DNA of 5,393 nt from CAZHSN01 sp964535125 (GTDB taxonomy: Bacteria > Armatimonadota > HRBIN16). Position 1 is the first letter of the stretch. Each line of letters opens with the position of its first letter. Shown one piece after another: positions 5,248-5,393 of the stretch. The notes under the pieces are model-generated. The model ran no database searches and had not been told where the DNA came from. It was given only the letters and a program-made list of their open reading frames with translations. The translations under genes and the position numbers were made by a program. The DNA is taken from the NCBI GenBank assembly GCA_964535125.1, contig CAZHSN010000215.1, forward strand, positions 1-5,393. The letters run 5' to 3'.

Positions 5248-5393
5248 TCAGGCGCGCCTGTCTTCCTCGTCGGGCTCACGGTCCACATGGTAGATGAGCG
5301 GCGCCTGGAGCATGATACGGTTGGGCGTTTCCACACCCTCCAGGATATCGATCAGCTGCTGCATGGCCACTTCGCCTGCCCAGGCAAAGTCCG
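5248..5393 (-). CDS. LacI-family transcriptional regulator, C-terminal end (cut by right window edge)
   Basis: The last 48 codons are visible, ending at a TGA at 5248-5250. The segment GEVAMQQLIDILEGVETPNRIMLQAPLIYHVDREP matches the end of the sugar-binding (periplasmic-binding-protein-like) domain of LacI/GalR repressors: a helix that usually reads ELGRxAVELLLxxI, then a strand xPxLIxRxS. The acidic tail after it (PDEEDRRA) is not part of the fold. The helix-turn-helix and most of the effector domain lie outside the window, so the effector sugar and targets are unknown. A relation to the MscS gene is not implied, since the two converge. Confidence 0.82.
   Translation of the reverse strand, partial: DFAWAGEVAMQQLIDILEGVETPNRIMLQAPLIYHVDREPDEEDRRA

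Overview
The window looks like a metagenome-assembled scaffold from a GC-rich bacterium, most likely Armatimonadota. The main clue is the prepilin-like gene at 1521-2300: its N-terminus runs from the FTLIE cleavage motif into FPVFAQAREKAR and then NCLSNCKQLG, which I associate with the large DUF1559-type prepilin families of Armatimonadota and Planctomycetota. This assignment rests on pattern recognition, not a search. The window holds seven genes. Five are complete and two run off the ends.

Layout. Positions 1-1388 (minus strand) carry a two-gene set: a GH99/WbsX-like (glycosidase-like) protein, then an unidentified protein cut by the left edge. Their stop and start codons overlap by one base (TGATG). 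Positions 1521-2300 (minus) carry the prepilin-like gene, with a strong intrinsic terminator at 1471-1497 and a good sigma-70-type promoter at 2543-2572. Positions 2651-4307 (minus) carry an apparent operon: a small nitroreductase, then a membrane protein joining a CBS pair to a DUF1385 domain, 7 bases apart. A MscS-family mechanosensitive channel at 4435-5232 (plus) is divergent from the nitroreductase. It converges on the 3' end of a LacI-family regulator that leaves the window on the right (minus).

Assembly problem. The 100-N gap (2333-2432) is flanked by an exact 55-bp direct repeat, at 2278-2332 and 2433-2487. Each copy abuts the gap at the end of its contig. This is what two contigs sharing one 55-mer (a common assembler k value) look like when scaffolded with a default gap. 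The gap and one repeat copy are therefore probably artefacts. Collapsing them removes 155 bases and gives one continuous promoter, a leader of about 81 nt and one prepilin gene.

How the genes may work together. The left pair probably handles carbohydrate. The prepilin-like protein would be exported and processed by a prepilin peptidase. The right half suggests envelope and redox or osmotic functions (MscS, CBS-DUF1385, nitroreductase), but nothing in the sequence ties these into one pathway. I found no RNA genes, CRISPR array, insertion sequence or phage element. The points most worth checking are the false gap, a hairpin that would cover the prepilin ribosome binding site, the CBS-DUF1385 fusion, and the unidentified gene coupled to the GH99-like one.
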